From an uncultured Collinsella sp. (GTDB lineage: Bacteria > Actinomycetota > Coriobacteriia > Coriobacteriales > Coriobacteriaceae): a stretch of 21,581 nucleotides of DNA. A program made the translations under genes and the position numbers. The notes beneath the pieces are model-generated. The model was not told where the DNA came from, ran no database searches, and worked only from the letters and a program-made list of their open reading frames with translations. Positions 7,114-14,883 of the stretch are shown in pieces (the first letter of the stretch is position 1; each line of letters opens with the position of its first letter). Location: the NCBI GenBank assembly GCA_900549555.1, contig UROO01000026.1, forward strand, positions 1 through 21,581. Direction: 5' to 3'.

Positions 7114-7914
7114 CTAGTACGGCTCAAACGAACCAATCACTCGGGACGACAGCTCAGCGCCCGCCTTCATACACGCCGGAATATCAAGGCCATCGATCAC
7201 GCCCTTGGTAAACCCGGCGATATACGAGTCGCCGGCACCCACGGTATTAACGACCTTCTCCGCCGGCACGATCCCGCACTCATAGAAGCGCTCACCGTCA
7301 AAGGCAATGCTTCCCTTCTCGCCAAGCGTGGCAACCGCAACGCGCGGTCCCAATTCCTGCACGTGGCGTACCCAGTCTCGCAGCTCCGGAGTGTCCTCTT
7401 CAAACGACATGAACGCATAGTCTACGTAAGGAAAATGAGCCTCGCAGGCATATTCGGGATCCTGGCTGAACACCGAGAAGTCCATAACCACCGTCTTGCC
7501 CGCATCATGCCATTCGGGCAGGAGGTCCAAACAATTGCCAAACAGGTCGGTATGAATGATGTCATGCTCTAGGATAAACGCCCGGTCATCTTCATTCGGA
7601 CGATATGTCTCCATTACGCCATCGATTGCCTCGAGATGCACACGATCGACGCCGTCTTTCAATGCCATGAGCATCACCGAGGTGTCGCCATCCTCCACCC
7701 GCAGATGTGAGATATCGAGCCCCTCAGCGGCCAGCGCCTCTCTCATCTTGTCTCCGTACTCGTCCTTGCCGACAACCGACACGGCGGATACCGAAACTCC
7801 CATTCGTGCAAGATGGATACCCCAGTCAATGCCGTTACCAGTCGGATAGAACACGCCGATGTTTTGATAGACGTCCGCACAGCAAAAACCAGCCGCACAC
7901 GCTTTAATACCCAT
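7114..7914 (-). CDS. PfkB-family sugar kinase, FrlD-like, divergent copy
   Basis: This 266-residue ribokinase-fold kinase shows the C-terminal PfkB signature NTVGAGDSYIAGF with the catalytic base Asp229, and overall resembles fructoselysine 6-kinase FrlD. It differs from the neighbouring kinase at the N-terminal sugar-binding motif, where the usual PGGNAVN reads PTGNGID (24-30). That points to a different substrate or substrate pose. The ATG at 7914 has GGAG six bases upstream; a TTG at 7926 is possible but lacks a site. A 121-base gap with a terminator-like hairpin separates it from the upstream kinase gene, unlike the tight packing elsewhere in the operon. The two kinases look like diverged duplicates rather than a recent copy. 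Confidence 0.87.
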   Translation of the reverse strand: MGIKACAAGFCCADVYQNIGVFYPTGNGIDWGIHLARMGVSVSAVSVVGKDEYGDKMREALAAEGLDISHLRVEDGDTSVMLMALKDGVDRVHLEAIDGVMETYRPNEDDRAFILEHDIIHTDLFGNCLDLLPEWHDAGKTVVMDFSVFSQDPEYACEAHFPYVDYAFMSFEEDTPELRDWVRHVQELGPRVAVATLGEKGSIAFDGERFYECGIVPAEKVVNTVGAGDSYIAGFTKGVIDGLDIPACMKAGAELSSRVIGSFEPY

Positions 7915-7931
7915 GGTCTTCTCCAATGATC

Positions 7932-7965
7932 AAAAGGGGACCCACCACATGGCGAGCCCCCTTTT
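7932..7965 (-). terminator. Strong intra-operon terminator-like hairpin
   Basis: On the minus strand, AAAAGGGG-G-CTCGCC, a four-base loop ATGT, then GGTGGG-T-CCCCTTTT form a long stem that ends in TTTT. The sequence is nearly symmetric, so it could work in both directions. It stands between two co-directional kinase genes, only 17 bases before the downstream start codon. It is probably a partial terminator that lowers expression of the last five genes. Confidence 0.65.
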
Positions 7966-8035
7966 CGCGTTTCGCTTATTGTTTTGCATCGGCTGTCCAA
8001 GGCCTCATAGCCCGACCGCCGAACGCTTTCTTAAG

Positions 8036-8899
8036 CTATTCGACGATTGGCGCTCCGTGGCCCCAAGAGCCTTCCATGCCGCACACGGTCGAGGCGAACC
8101 CGGCAGCAAAGTCGAGCGCGCGCTCGATGGCCTCGGCACCATCCTCACCACGCTTGGCGGAATCGAGATAGCACATCAAAAACGAGGTGAGGAACGAGTC
8201 GCCCGCCCCCATGGTGTCCTTCATGTCCGTTACCGGTTTAGCCAGCTGGCGGTAATAACGCTCGCCGTCGTAAGCAATGCAGCCCTCGGCGCCCGCCGTA
8301 GCCGACACAAAACGCGGACCCAGGCCCTTCACCCATGCCAGACGCTCGCGAATCTCGTCCTCACTCGCGGCATCCGCCGCACTAAAGAAGGCAAAATCGA
8401 CGTAGGGTGCAATCTGCTCGTAGTACTCGTCGGTGGAGTCGTCCGAAAAGTCAAAAGAGACCGTGACGCCCGCAGCCTTCAGCTTGGGCAGCTCGCGCTC
8501 GGTAAAGCAATAGTTGCCCGAATGAACCACATCGAACTGCTTCATGTACGAAAGGTCAAAGCGATCGAGAACATAGCGCGCATCGCCACGGATACCGCCC
8601 TCGTTGGAGCCGAGGAAGACACGGTCACCGTCAACGACGGTCACGCGAGCCGCTCCGTTCTCGCCAATCATCTGCTCGCACTTGTCAAGCTCGATACCCT
8701 CATCCTCGAGGCTTGCAATGACATGCTCGGCAGCGGCGTCATTGCCAAAAATGCCCATGTATGCAGAGCGTGCGGCACCGCATTTCTTGGCATAAACGGC
8801 GAAGTTCACAGCGTTGCCGCCAGGATACATGGTGTGGATATGCTCGTAGCGATCGACGACGTTGTCGCCAAATCCGAGCGCGTTAACGTTAAATGCCAT
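8036..8899 (-). CDS. PfkB-family kinase, fructoselysine 6-kinase (FrlD)-like
   Basis: This 287-residue ribokinase-fold kinase is predicted to phosphorylate C6 of a ketosamine such as fructoselysine with ATP. It opens NVNALGFGDNVVDRYEHI and has PGGNAVNFAVY (26-36) and DTMGAGDSFLTSF with catalytic Asp234. The GDN-VD start, the PGGNAVN motif, FDFSDD (149-154) and the GAGDSF motif all resemble E. coli FrlD (GDNCVDIY, GGNAVNVAVY, FDFSD, DTMGAGDSFIAGF). It sits 14 bases downstream of the FrlB-like deglycase gene, the expected partner. The start follows AAGGGA at an eight-base spacing. The class is firm; fructoselysine itself is inferred from the neighbours, and related glycated amino acids are equally possible. 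Confidence 0.86.
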   Translation of the reverse strand: MAFNVNALGFGDNVVDRYEHIHTMYPGGNAVNFAVYAKKCGAARSAYMGIFGNDAAAEHVIASLEDEGIELDKCEQMIGENGAARVTVVDGDRVFLGSNEGGIRGDARYVLDRFDLSYMKQFDVVHSGNYCFTERELPKLKAAGVTVSFDFSDDSTDEYYEQIAPYVDFAFFSAADAASEDEIRERLAWVKGLGPRFVSATAGAEGCIAYDGERYYRQLAKPVTDMKDTMGAGDSFLTSFLMCYLDSAKRGEDGAEAIERALDFAAGFASTVCGMEGSWGHGAPIVE

Positions 8900-8913
8900 G
8901 GCCTTTGTCCCTT

Positions 8914-9882
8914 CTAGTACTCGACAACGCCCATATAGCGACGGAAATCGGGATCGTGATCAAACACCTTGCCGCGTGCAGCACGCAGCTCGCAGTTCAT
9001 GGCGTAGAACAGCACCGGGTCCAGATAGGCACGGACGCTCGCCGGCACGGCTTCCATACCGTACTCCTTGGCATCGAGCACCATCAGCGTATCGGTATGC
9101 GTCTTAAGGAACGCCAGGGCGCGCTCGTCCATAGCACGGCACTCGCTGGAGCCCATCTGCAGGAAGTAAAAAACGCCATCCTGAGTAGCCTCGAAGGGGC
9201 CGTGGAAGTACTCGGCAGAGTGGATGTAGCTGCAGTGCTGCCACTGCATCTCCATAAGAGAGCAGATAGCGAAACCGTAGGTCTGGCTAAAGTTGGGACC
9301 GCTGCCCAGAATATAGAAGAACTCGTGCTCCTGGCAAAGCTTGGCAAAACGATCGCCCAGCTCGGCATTTACCTTCTCGCGTGCCGGGGGAAGAATCTTA
9401 TCCATCTCGGCGATACCGGCATACATATCGGCAAGATCGGCGTAGCCCTCCTGCTGATCGAGCAGCTCTGCCGCAAGCGACAGCGAAATGCCAGCGGGGA
9501 CCTCGGCCTGCGGCACACCCTCGCCCCACGGGTAGACCCACGTGGTCCACTTGCCAGAGTCAATCTTGGATCCAGCGTTGTCGGTCTGGGCGATCACCGT
9601 AGCGCCGGCGGCAAGGGCAATCTCGCAGCCCTCGACGACCTCGGGGGTGTTGCCACTGTGGCTACAAGCGATGACCAGGGACTTCTCGCCCAGACGACGC
9701 GGACGCATGATATCGAACTCGCGAGCCGTATAGATATACGAAGTGAAGGTGGTTGCCTCGCGCTGCAGAAGCTCATGAGCCGGGATCAAATCGATCATGG
9801 AGCCACCGCAAGCAATCCAGTAGACGCTGTCGAACTTGCCCTTCTCGGCAATTGCCTCTTTGATCAGATCGTGTGCGTTCAT
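8914..9882 (-). CDS. SIS-domain deglycase, FrlB-like (fructosamine 6-phosphate deglycase)
   Basis: This 322-residue protein has two SIS domains and is predicted to split a 6-phosphorylated Amadori compound into glucose-6-phosphate and the free amine. Visible motifs are ACGGS (24-28), CSHSGNTPE (73-81), GSGPNFS (193-199), and SAEYFHGP (222-229), whose Glu224 and His228 correspond to conserved residues of the SGEFRHGP segment of FrlB. The C-terminus DHDPDFRRYMGVVEY closely matches the DHNPDERRYYGGLVEY end of E. coli FrlB. It lacks the glutaminase domain of GlmS. The ATG at 9882 has AAAGGA upstream; a TTG at 9915 would add 11 residues. It sits between the FrlC-like and FrlD-like genes, as expected. 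Confidence 0.88.
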   Translation of the reverse strand: MNAHDLIKEAIAEKGKFDSVYWIACGGSMIDLIPAHELLQREATTFTSYIYTAREFDIMRPRRLGEKSLVIACSHSGNTPEVVEGCEIALAAGATVIAQTDNAGSKIDSGKWTTWVYPWGEGVPQAEVPAGISLSLAAELLDQQEGYADLADMYAGIAEMDKILPPAREKVNAELGDRFAKLCQEHEFFYILGSGPNFSQTYGFAICSLMEMQWQHCSYIHSAEYFHGPFEATQDGVFYFLQMGSSECRAMDERALAFLKTHTDTLMVLDAKEYGMEAVPASVRAYLDPVLFYAMNCELRAARGKVFDHDPDFRRYMGVVEY

Positions 9883-9944
9883 ATCCAGTTCCTTTCTTAT
9901 TTGGCCCGCAATCAATGACGTTGGCTGCGTGGCCGATGGTTGTT

Positions 9945-10796
9945 TTAGTCAATCAGATATTTCTCGAATGCGGCCATGTTCTTGGCATCTGCCGCCGCCG
10001 GGTCATCGTAGTAACGACCGTCCGTGATTTCCTGGCCCAGCATGCCGTCGAAACCATGAGCGTTGAGTGTGGCGACGAAGGCGTCCATATCGTGCTTGCC
10101 ATCGCCCCACACCAGATGGCCATACGGGTCGCCGTCGATAAAGTGCATCTCGTGAATTGCCCCATCACCAAAGGCGGCAAACCAGTCCTCGAGCGTCTCG
10201 CCTGCAACGCCCATCGCGGTTGTATCAACCATGGGCTGTAAGTACGGACTCGCGACCTCGTCAATCATGCGCTTCGCATCGGAAACCGTCGTCACAAGGT
10301 TGCTCTCCTCGGGGCGCAGGCTTTCCATCGTAAGCACCAGACCGTGCTCGCCAGCATACTCCGCCAGAATGGACAAGTGCTCGCGGCTGCGCTTCCAGGC
10401 TTCCTCGCGATCCTCGTCCCAGTCGCCCCAGCCCGAGTTGATGGACATACGGTCGCATCCAAGCACCTCGGCAAGTTCAATGCCGTGTTTAAAGTACGCC
10501 AGGCTGCGCTGTTCATGCAGCGGCTTGCGTGCGCAGTACTGCCAAGGATAGACAACATTCTCGGGGCACAGAGTACGATACCTAAGCCCACGGTCTGCAG
10601 CCTTTTTCGCCAGGACCTCAGCCTCAAAGTAGCCCGTATGGTCGAGCGTCACATGCGGCTCTGCACACCACAGCTCAATGGACTCAAAGCCCAAACGCTG
10701 CTGCACATCAAGGAAGTAATCGAGCGACCACATGATGTAGTGGATATTCATGCCCGCAATCTGCTCGCGGCGCAGCGTCAGTTTGGATTCAGGCAT
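9945..10796 (-). CDS. Sugar phosphate isomerase/epimerase, FrlC-like
   Basis: This 283-residue xylose-isomerase-like TIM barrel has the four metal-binding positions in order: Glu158 (TMESL), Asp191 (MVDTT), His218 (HEMHFID) and Glu256 (GQEIT). The segments ELWCAEPH (41-48) and LCPENVVYPWQY (76-87) parallel EIWGGRPH and YTPETNGYPYN of E. coli FrlC, the enzyme that interconverts fructoselysine and psicoselysine at C3. A fructosamine 3-epimerase role is therefore likely, though this superfamily is broad. GGAGG lies six bases before the ATG, inside the end of the upstream amidohydrolase gene, which stops one base earlier (TAAGATG), so the two are translationally coupled. An internal ATG (M16) is a less favoured start. 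Confidence 0.82.
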   Translation of the reverse strand: MPESKLTLRREQIAGMNIHYIMWSLDYFLDVQQRLGFESIELWCAEPHVTLDHTGYFEAEVLAKKAADRGLRYRTLCPENVVYPWQYCARKPLHEQRSLAYFKHGIELAEVLGCDRMSINSGWGDWDEDREEAWKRSREHLSILAEYAGEHGLVLTMESLRPEESNLVTTVSDAKRMIDEVASPYLQPMVDTTAMGVAGETLEDWFAAFGDGAIHEMHFIDGDPYGHLVWGDGKHDMDAFVATLNAHGFDGMLGQEITDGRYYDDPAAADAKNMAAFEKYLID

Positions 10797-10797
10797 C

Positions 10798-12381
10798 TTA
10801 TGCCTCCTTATTTCGATCGAACACGATTTGTCCGTCCGACATCGTCATATCAACCGCAAGATCGCGTGCGTCGCGATAATCGAGGTCGAACACATCCCGA
10901 TCGAGCACGCAGATATCGGCAAGCTTGCCAACCTCAAGCGTACCCAGCTCGTCTTCGCGAATCAGATCGTACGCGCCCCCGGCAGTCCAAGCGCGCAAGA
11001 GCTCGACAAGCGTCAGCGTGTTGACCTCATTCACGGGCAGTCCGTCGGCGAAGAATCCACCGCACGCGCTGTAGATTGACTCGCCCAGGCTCGGAATCAG
11101 CAGTGGCAAATCCGTTCCACAGCACACTGTGCATCCGGAATCTTCCATGCCGCGGCGATTCCAGCTGTGCAAAAGTCGCGTCTCGCCAATTTGTCGACGC
11201 ATCATCGACAGGCAATCCTCGCGCCGGTCCAGCGTCAGAATCTGCGGATAGACCTCGCAAATTCCACCTAACTTGCCAAACTCGACAAGATCGGTCGGGT
11301 CAGAGTTCTCGAGATCGGTAATCGCATGGCGGCGAAGCATCCGTCCATGCTCGTCTCGAGGCAGCGAGGCATAGAGCGCCACGGTGCGGCGAACGGCGCC
11401 ATCGCCCTGACAATGCAAGGAGTATCGGAAGCCCTCAGCATCAATTGCACGCAGCTCGTTCTCAATCAGATCCCACTCTGGCTCCTCGACGACCGTCTTG
11501 CCGGCAGCGCCCGCATCGGCCGTGTCCTCATAGGGGTCAATCATCTCGGCAAGCCCCACCCATACGCCGCGATCGGTCATACGGTTGAAGCCAGAAAAAC
11601 GAACGAACGGTCCCCGGAAGCGCTCTCGCGCCTCGCGGGCATATGCCAGATTTGCACCGGCGCCCACCGGCTGCGACATCATAGAGACGCGAACCGTCAG
11701 CTCACCAGATTCCTCACGGCGAGCCATTTCGTCGGCAAAGCCGTAGTAGTCATCAAACGCCATTTCCTTGATGGCGGTAACGCCGCGCTCGTTAAGCATG
11801 CTCATGTAGTCCGAATACCCGGCACGCACCTCGGGCAGCGCGAGGAAATCGCTCATCATGCGCCAGATCTTCTCGGCATAGCACGCCTGGGGTGTAAAGC
11901 CATATCGCGCACTGGCGGCAGCATTGAGAACGCAGGTCTCCGCGCCCGGCGTAAAGCAGACGACAGGGATATCGCCAAAACACTCGTCAAACACAGCTGC
12001 TGTATTTGCGTTCTCGGCATCCGATGCCAACGTTTCGGGTAGGTTGTGGCCAAAAGCCGCCGCGCAATCCGGATGACCTTCTTTCCATGCACGCAAGAGC
12101 GACACGGCCTCTTTGGCATCAGCGATGCCGGACAGATCAGACCCCAACGTTCGCAGCGCCCAACCTGTATAGAAGGTATGCACATCGATCAGGCCAGGCA
12201 TGACAGTGCGGTCGCCCAGGTCAACTACCTCGTCCGCCTGGGTCAAATACGAAGCTACCTCACACTTGGTGCCAACAGCCTCAATTCGATTGCCACGGAC
12301 CGCTACGAAACCTTCAAACGGCAGGTCCCCCGTACCGGTAAAGACGCTCTTAGACGTCAGGACCGTCAAACGATCAGACAT
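10798..12381 (-). CDS. YtcJ-like amidohydrolase with HxF in place of HxH
   Basis: This 527-residue amidohydrolase has an N-terminal beta-sandwich segment, a TIM barrel and a C-terminal return to the sandwich (GTLEVGKLADICVLD, 480-494), the plan of YtcJ/N-substituted formamide deformylase proteins. Barrel motifs are PGLIDVHTF (62-70), VTAIKEM with Lys205 as a possible carbamylated ligand, SLHCQGDGA (His323), RHAITD (His352) and CCGTDLP (Asp424). The first motif normally ends HTH, but here Phe70 replaces the second His, while the other positions look usable. A role in removing an N-acyl or amide group from the imported substrate is an inference. The ATG at 12381 has AGGTGG five bases upstream; a GTG at 12390 lacks a site. 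The permease gene ends nine bases before this start. Confidence 0.82.
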   Translation of the reverse strand: MSDRLTVLTSKSVFTGTGDLPFEGFVAVRGNRIEAVGTKCEVASYLTQADEVVDLGDRTVMPGLIDVHTFYTGWALRTLGSDLSGIADAKEAVSLLRAWKEGHPDCAAAFGHNLPETLASDAENANTAAVFDECFGDIPVVCFTPGAETCVLNAAASARYGFTPQACYAEKIWRMMSDFLALPEVRAGYSDYMSMLNERGVTAIKEMAFDDYYGFADEMARREESGELTVRVSMMSQPVGAGANLAYAREARERFRGPFVRFSGFNRMTDRGVWVGLAEMIDPYEDTADAGAAGKTVVEEPEWDLIENELRAIDAEGFRYSLHCQGDGAVRRTVALYASLPRDEHGRMLRRHAITDLENSDPTDLVEFGKLGGICEVYPQILTLDRREDCLSMMRRQIGETRLLHSWNRRGMEDSGCTVCCGTDLPLLIPSLGESIYSACGGFFADGLPVNEVNTLTLVELLRAWTAGGAYDLIREDELGTLEVGKLADICVLDRDVFDLDYRDARDLAVDMTMSDGQIVFDRNKEA

Positions 12382-12390
12382 CACAACCAC

Positions 12391-13854
12391 CTACACCGGA
12401 AGCATGCCAGAGATTGCCGTTACGATCAGGCCAAAGACGACCATGAAAATGAAGAACTTCCAAATGGTCTTCCACCATTGGCCAAACGAAATCCTAGCCA
12501 CGGCAAGACCGGCGACCGTCATGCCCGCCACGGGGCTGATGGTGTTGATGGTCTGGTTGGCAAACTGGAGCGCGGTGACGGCCGCCTCGGGATTGAGGCC
12601 CATGAGCTCGGTCAGGGGGCCCATAACGGGCATGGTGAGCGCCGCCAGGCCAGAACTCGAGGGAACCAGCAAAGAGAGCAGGCCAAGGACGATATACATA
12701 AACGTGGTGTAGACGGCGGCGGGTGCACCGGCAAGCGCAGTAGCGAGCGCCTGGAGGATGGTGTCGATGATCATGCCGCCCTCGGCGATGACCAGAATAC
12801 CGCGAGCGATACCGATAACGATGGCAGCGTACGCAAAGTCGGCAAGACCCTTAACGAACTCCTCTGCGATCGTCTGCTGGTCAAGACCGCCCAGGATACC
12901 GGCAAGCAAGCCCATGCCAAGGAACACGGCGGAAATCTCATTCATGTACCAGCCCTGGGTAACAAGACCCCAGACGATAATGCCCATACCGCAAGCAAAA
13001 TCGATAAGCACGAGCTTCTGACGGATAGTGAACTCTTCCTCGATGGAGGCATCGGTCACGGAAAACTCAATACGCTTGAGCTTATCGTCCTCGTACACAA
13101 TGGACGACTCGGGATTTTTCTTGACGCGCATGGCGTAGCGCATGGCCCATGCGATACCGACGGCAGTGAAGATGACCCAAGAAACGGCACGCAGCCACAG
13201 TTGCGGATTACCCTCGATGCCAATGATGCCTTGGGCGATCAAAACATTAAACGGGTCGATGGTCGAAGCACAATATCCCAAGTTAGGACCAAGGAAGCAG
13301 ATGATGAATGCCGTCATCGAGTCATAACCGATACCCATCATGATGGGAATGAAGATGGCATAGAACGGCAGGGCTTCCTCAGACATACCAAACGTAGTGC
13401 CGCAAATGGACAGCAACGTCATCGTGATGGGAATGATGAGGATGTCCTTGTTCTTGAGCTTTTTAATCACACGGCTCATGCCGGCATTCAAAGCGTTGGT
13501 CTTGGTGATGATTGCGAACGATCCGCCAATCAATAAGACGAACGCAACGACGTCGGCAGCCTCTTGGATACCCTTGGTGGGCGCTTGCAGGACCGCGAAG
13601 ATATCCTGACCCAGATTGATGGTCTCGCCGGTCTCGGAATCGGTGTAGTTCTTATCGACCTGTTCATAGGTTCCAGCAACGGCGACTTCACGCTCGCCCG
13701 CCGCTGTCGAAATCGTCTTGCGCTGATACTGACCAGAGGGAACAATCCAAGTCAGGACCGCAAAGACAACGATCAGCAAGAACATGATCGTATAGACATG
13801 CGGTAATTTGAACTTAAAACGTCTGTTTGTCTTCTTCGCCTTCGTATCTGACAT
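12391..13854 (-). CDS. YfcC-family permease (ion transporter superfamily)
   Basis: This 487-residue polytopic membrane protein opens with a basic cytoplasmic stretch (KAKKTNRRFKFKLPHVYTI) followed by a transmembrane helix (about 22-38) and an extracellular loop with GQYQRK. Further helices follow, with conserved segments GTTFGMSEEALPFYAIFIP, LVPSSSGLAALTMPVMGPL and ISPVAGMTVAGLAVA typical of YfcC, which are related to arginine/ornithine and dicarboxylate carriers. Salmonella takes up fructose-asparagine with a Dcu-type carrier of the same broad superfamily, so import of a glycated amino acid is plausible. The start at 13854 was chosen because GGAGG lies five bases upstream; the frame runs open to 14049, across the promoter and operator. 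It is the first gene of the operon. Confidence 0.87.
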   Translation of the reverse strand: MSDTKAKKTNRRFKFKLPHVYTIMFLLIVVFAVLTWIVPSGQYQRKTISTAAGEREVAVAGTYEQVDKNYTDSETGETINLGQDIFAVLQAPTKGIQEAADVVAFVLLIGGSFAIITKTNALNAGMSRVIKKLKNKDILIIPITMTLLSICGTTFGMSEEALPFYAIFIPIMMGIGYDSMTAFIICFLGPNLGYCASTIDPFNVLIAQGIIGIEGNPQLWLRAVSWVIFTAVGIAWAMRYAMRVKKNPESSIVYEDDKLKRIEFSVTDASIEEEFTIRQKLVLIDFACGMGIIVWGLVTQGWYMNEISAVFLGMGLLAGILGGLDQQTIAEEFVKGLADFAYAAIVIGIARGILVIAEGGMIIDTILQALATALAGAPAAVYTTFMYIVLGLLSLLVPSSSGLAALTMPVMGPLTELMGLNPEAAVTALQFANQTINTISPVAGMTVAGLAVARISFGQWWKTIWKFFIFMVVFGLIVTAISGMLPV

Positions 13855-13896
13855 AGATACCTCCAAAGAACTCGAGACTGCATCGCATCTCGCTTC

Positions 13897-13919
13897 AACG
13901 TTTGCACAATGCAAACGTT
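13897..13919. promoter_or_regulatory. Perfect 23-bp palindrome, candidate GntR operator
   Basis: AACGTTTGCA, a CAA centre, then the exact reverse complement TGCAAACGTT. It lies 43 bases before the permease start and just downstream of the predicted transcription start, where a bound repressor would block elongation. HutC-type GntR proteins bind palindromes of about this length, and one is encoded next door. Binding by that protein is inferred. Confidence 0.6.
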
Positions 13920-13933
13920 CTATGACGTCCCAT

Positions 13934-13962
13934 AGATTACCAGCAGCTTTTCTCGTCATCAA
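13934..13962 (-). promoter_or_regulatory. Candidate promoter of the permease-led operon
   Basis: On the minus strand, TTGATG (13962-13957) and TAATCT (13939-13934) are 17 bases apart, and TGG before the second box gives an extended -10. The hexamers are only moderate matches. The predicted start near 13927 places the palindrome at about +8 to +30. Confidence 0.45.
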
Positions 13963-14029
13963 GATAATTTCAAACTGATTGCCGCAACGCGGTTGAACGG
14001 TTGCGTTTGCGCCGTGAACGGTATGGAAA

Positions 14030-14055
14030 CGCCCGGTGAGATGATCCACCGGGCG
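14030..14055 (-). terminator. Terminator-like hairpin after gntR
   Basis: On the minus strand, CGCCCGGTG pairs perfectly with CACCGGGCG (nine pairs) around an eight-base loop, then TTTCC. The stem is strong and the T-run is short. It lies 18 bases past the GntR stop codon, and its position suggests that gntR and the permease operon are separate transcripts. Confidence 0.6.
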
Positions 14056-14072
14056 CTTCCATTCGCAATGTC

Positions 14073-14816
14073 CTAGATGTCAAAAACGTAGCGAGACCCA
14101 ACGATCCGCTGACGACCGATGATAAACGGCCGCCGCTGCTCATCGAAAAAGAAGGCTTCCATATAAAACAAGGGTTCGCCAACGGGAACTGCCAACAGTC
14201 GAGCGACCTCGGGCGACGCGCACGCGATCTCGAGCGTGCACGGGTCGGTAAACGCGGGCGTGCGGCCCGTCCGGTTGCACACGAACTCAAAAATGGATTG
14301 GTTGGATAGAGGTGCCGTTGATAGATAGGCGTTGTCCTCGTAAACATAAATGTTGTTCTCGAGCATGACAGGGACGCCATCGGCAGTGCGCACGCGCTCA
14401 ACGCAAATCAAGTCAGTTCCAACGGGAACACCAAAGAACTGTGCTTCGGTGGAATCCGCCGACAGTATCTTTCTCGAAATGACACACGCCCCCGGTTCCA
14501 TTCCGTTAACGCGGCATGCGTCCGAAAAACTCTGGACGTCACCCTTCTGGCGAATCTTGCGCTTGAGCTTGGGGGCATTGACAAACGTGCCTTTCCCCTG
14601 TTGCTTCGTTAGATAGCCCTGCTGGACGAGCTCCTCAATAGCGCGCCGCACGGTAACGCGGCCAACTTTATAGCTCTCAGCCAATTCGAATTCGTTTGGT
14701 ATCCGCGCGCCTGCCTTGTAGGCGCCGGAGTTGATTTCGTTTTTAATGATATCGATAACCTGTTGGTACAGCGGTATCGCTGCTTTACCGTCAGTTAGCC
14801 CTTCAGTCGGTGGCAT
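14073..14816 (-). CDS. GntR-family regulator, HutC/FrlR-like
   Basis: This 247-residue regulator has an N-terminal winged helix (about residues 14-80; IPNEFELAESYKVGRVTVRR, then GYLTKQQGKGTFV) and a C-terminal UTRA ligand-binding domain (about 95-245; ending IIGRQRIVGSRYVFDI). This architecture is that of HutC-type repressors, and both the fructoselysine (FrlR) and fructose-asparagine (FraR) systems use members of this family. UTRA domains usually bind small phosphosugars or amino-acid derivatives, so the effector may be a pathway intermediate. It is transcribed in the same direction as the operon and probably represses it through the palindrome at 13897-13919. An AGAGGG site lies before the ATG. 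A large hairpin stands only 26 bases upstream of the start codon. Confidence 0.88.
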   Translation of the reverse strand: MPPTEGLTDGKAAIPLYQQVIDIIKNEINSGAYKAGARIPNEFELAESYKVGRVTVRRAIEELVQQGYLTKQQGKGTFVNAPKLKRKIRQKGDVQSFSDACRVNGMEPGACVISRKILSADSTEAQFFGVPVGTDLICVERVRTADGVPVMLENNIYVYEDNAYLSTAPLSNQSIFEFVCNRTGRTPAFTDPCTLEIACASPEVARLLAVPVGEPLFYMEAFFFDEQRRPFIIGRQRIVGSRYVFDI

Positions 14817-14842
14817 ATACCCTCTCCCAGCACAATTAAGTC

Positions 14843-14883
14843 AAAAGCGGGCTCAAGGGCATTCAACAAGCCCTTGAGCCCGC
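14843..14883 (-). terminator. Terminator after the beta-PGM-like HAD gene
   Basis: A perfect 14-base stem, GCGGGCTCAAGGGC against its reverse complement (14847-14860 and 14870-14883), encloses a nine-base loop. On the minus strand it is followed by TTTT. It ends transcripts from the HAD gene that stops at 14967. It is also close enough to gntR to lie in that gene's leader. Confidence 0.85.

Noticed and set aside
7913..9918. Two plus-strand frames (334 and 341 codons) over the kinase and SIS genes
   Set aside because: Both are antisense shadows of well-supported genes and have no recognisable domains or fitting ribosome binding sites.
12046..13536. 496-codon plus-strand frame over the amidohydrolase and permease
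   Set aside because: It spans two real minus-strand genes and its composition (rich in His, Asp, Gly, Asn) is typical of an antisense membrane-protein frame.
13855..14049. N-terminal extension of the YfcC permease
   Set aside because: It would run through the promoter, palindrome and GntR terminator; the start at 13854 has a strong GGAGG.
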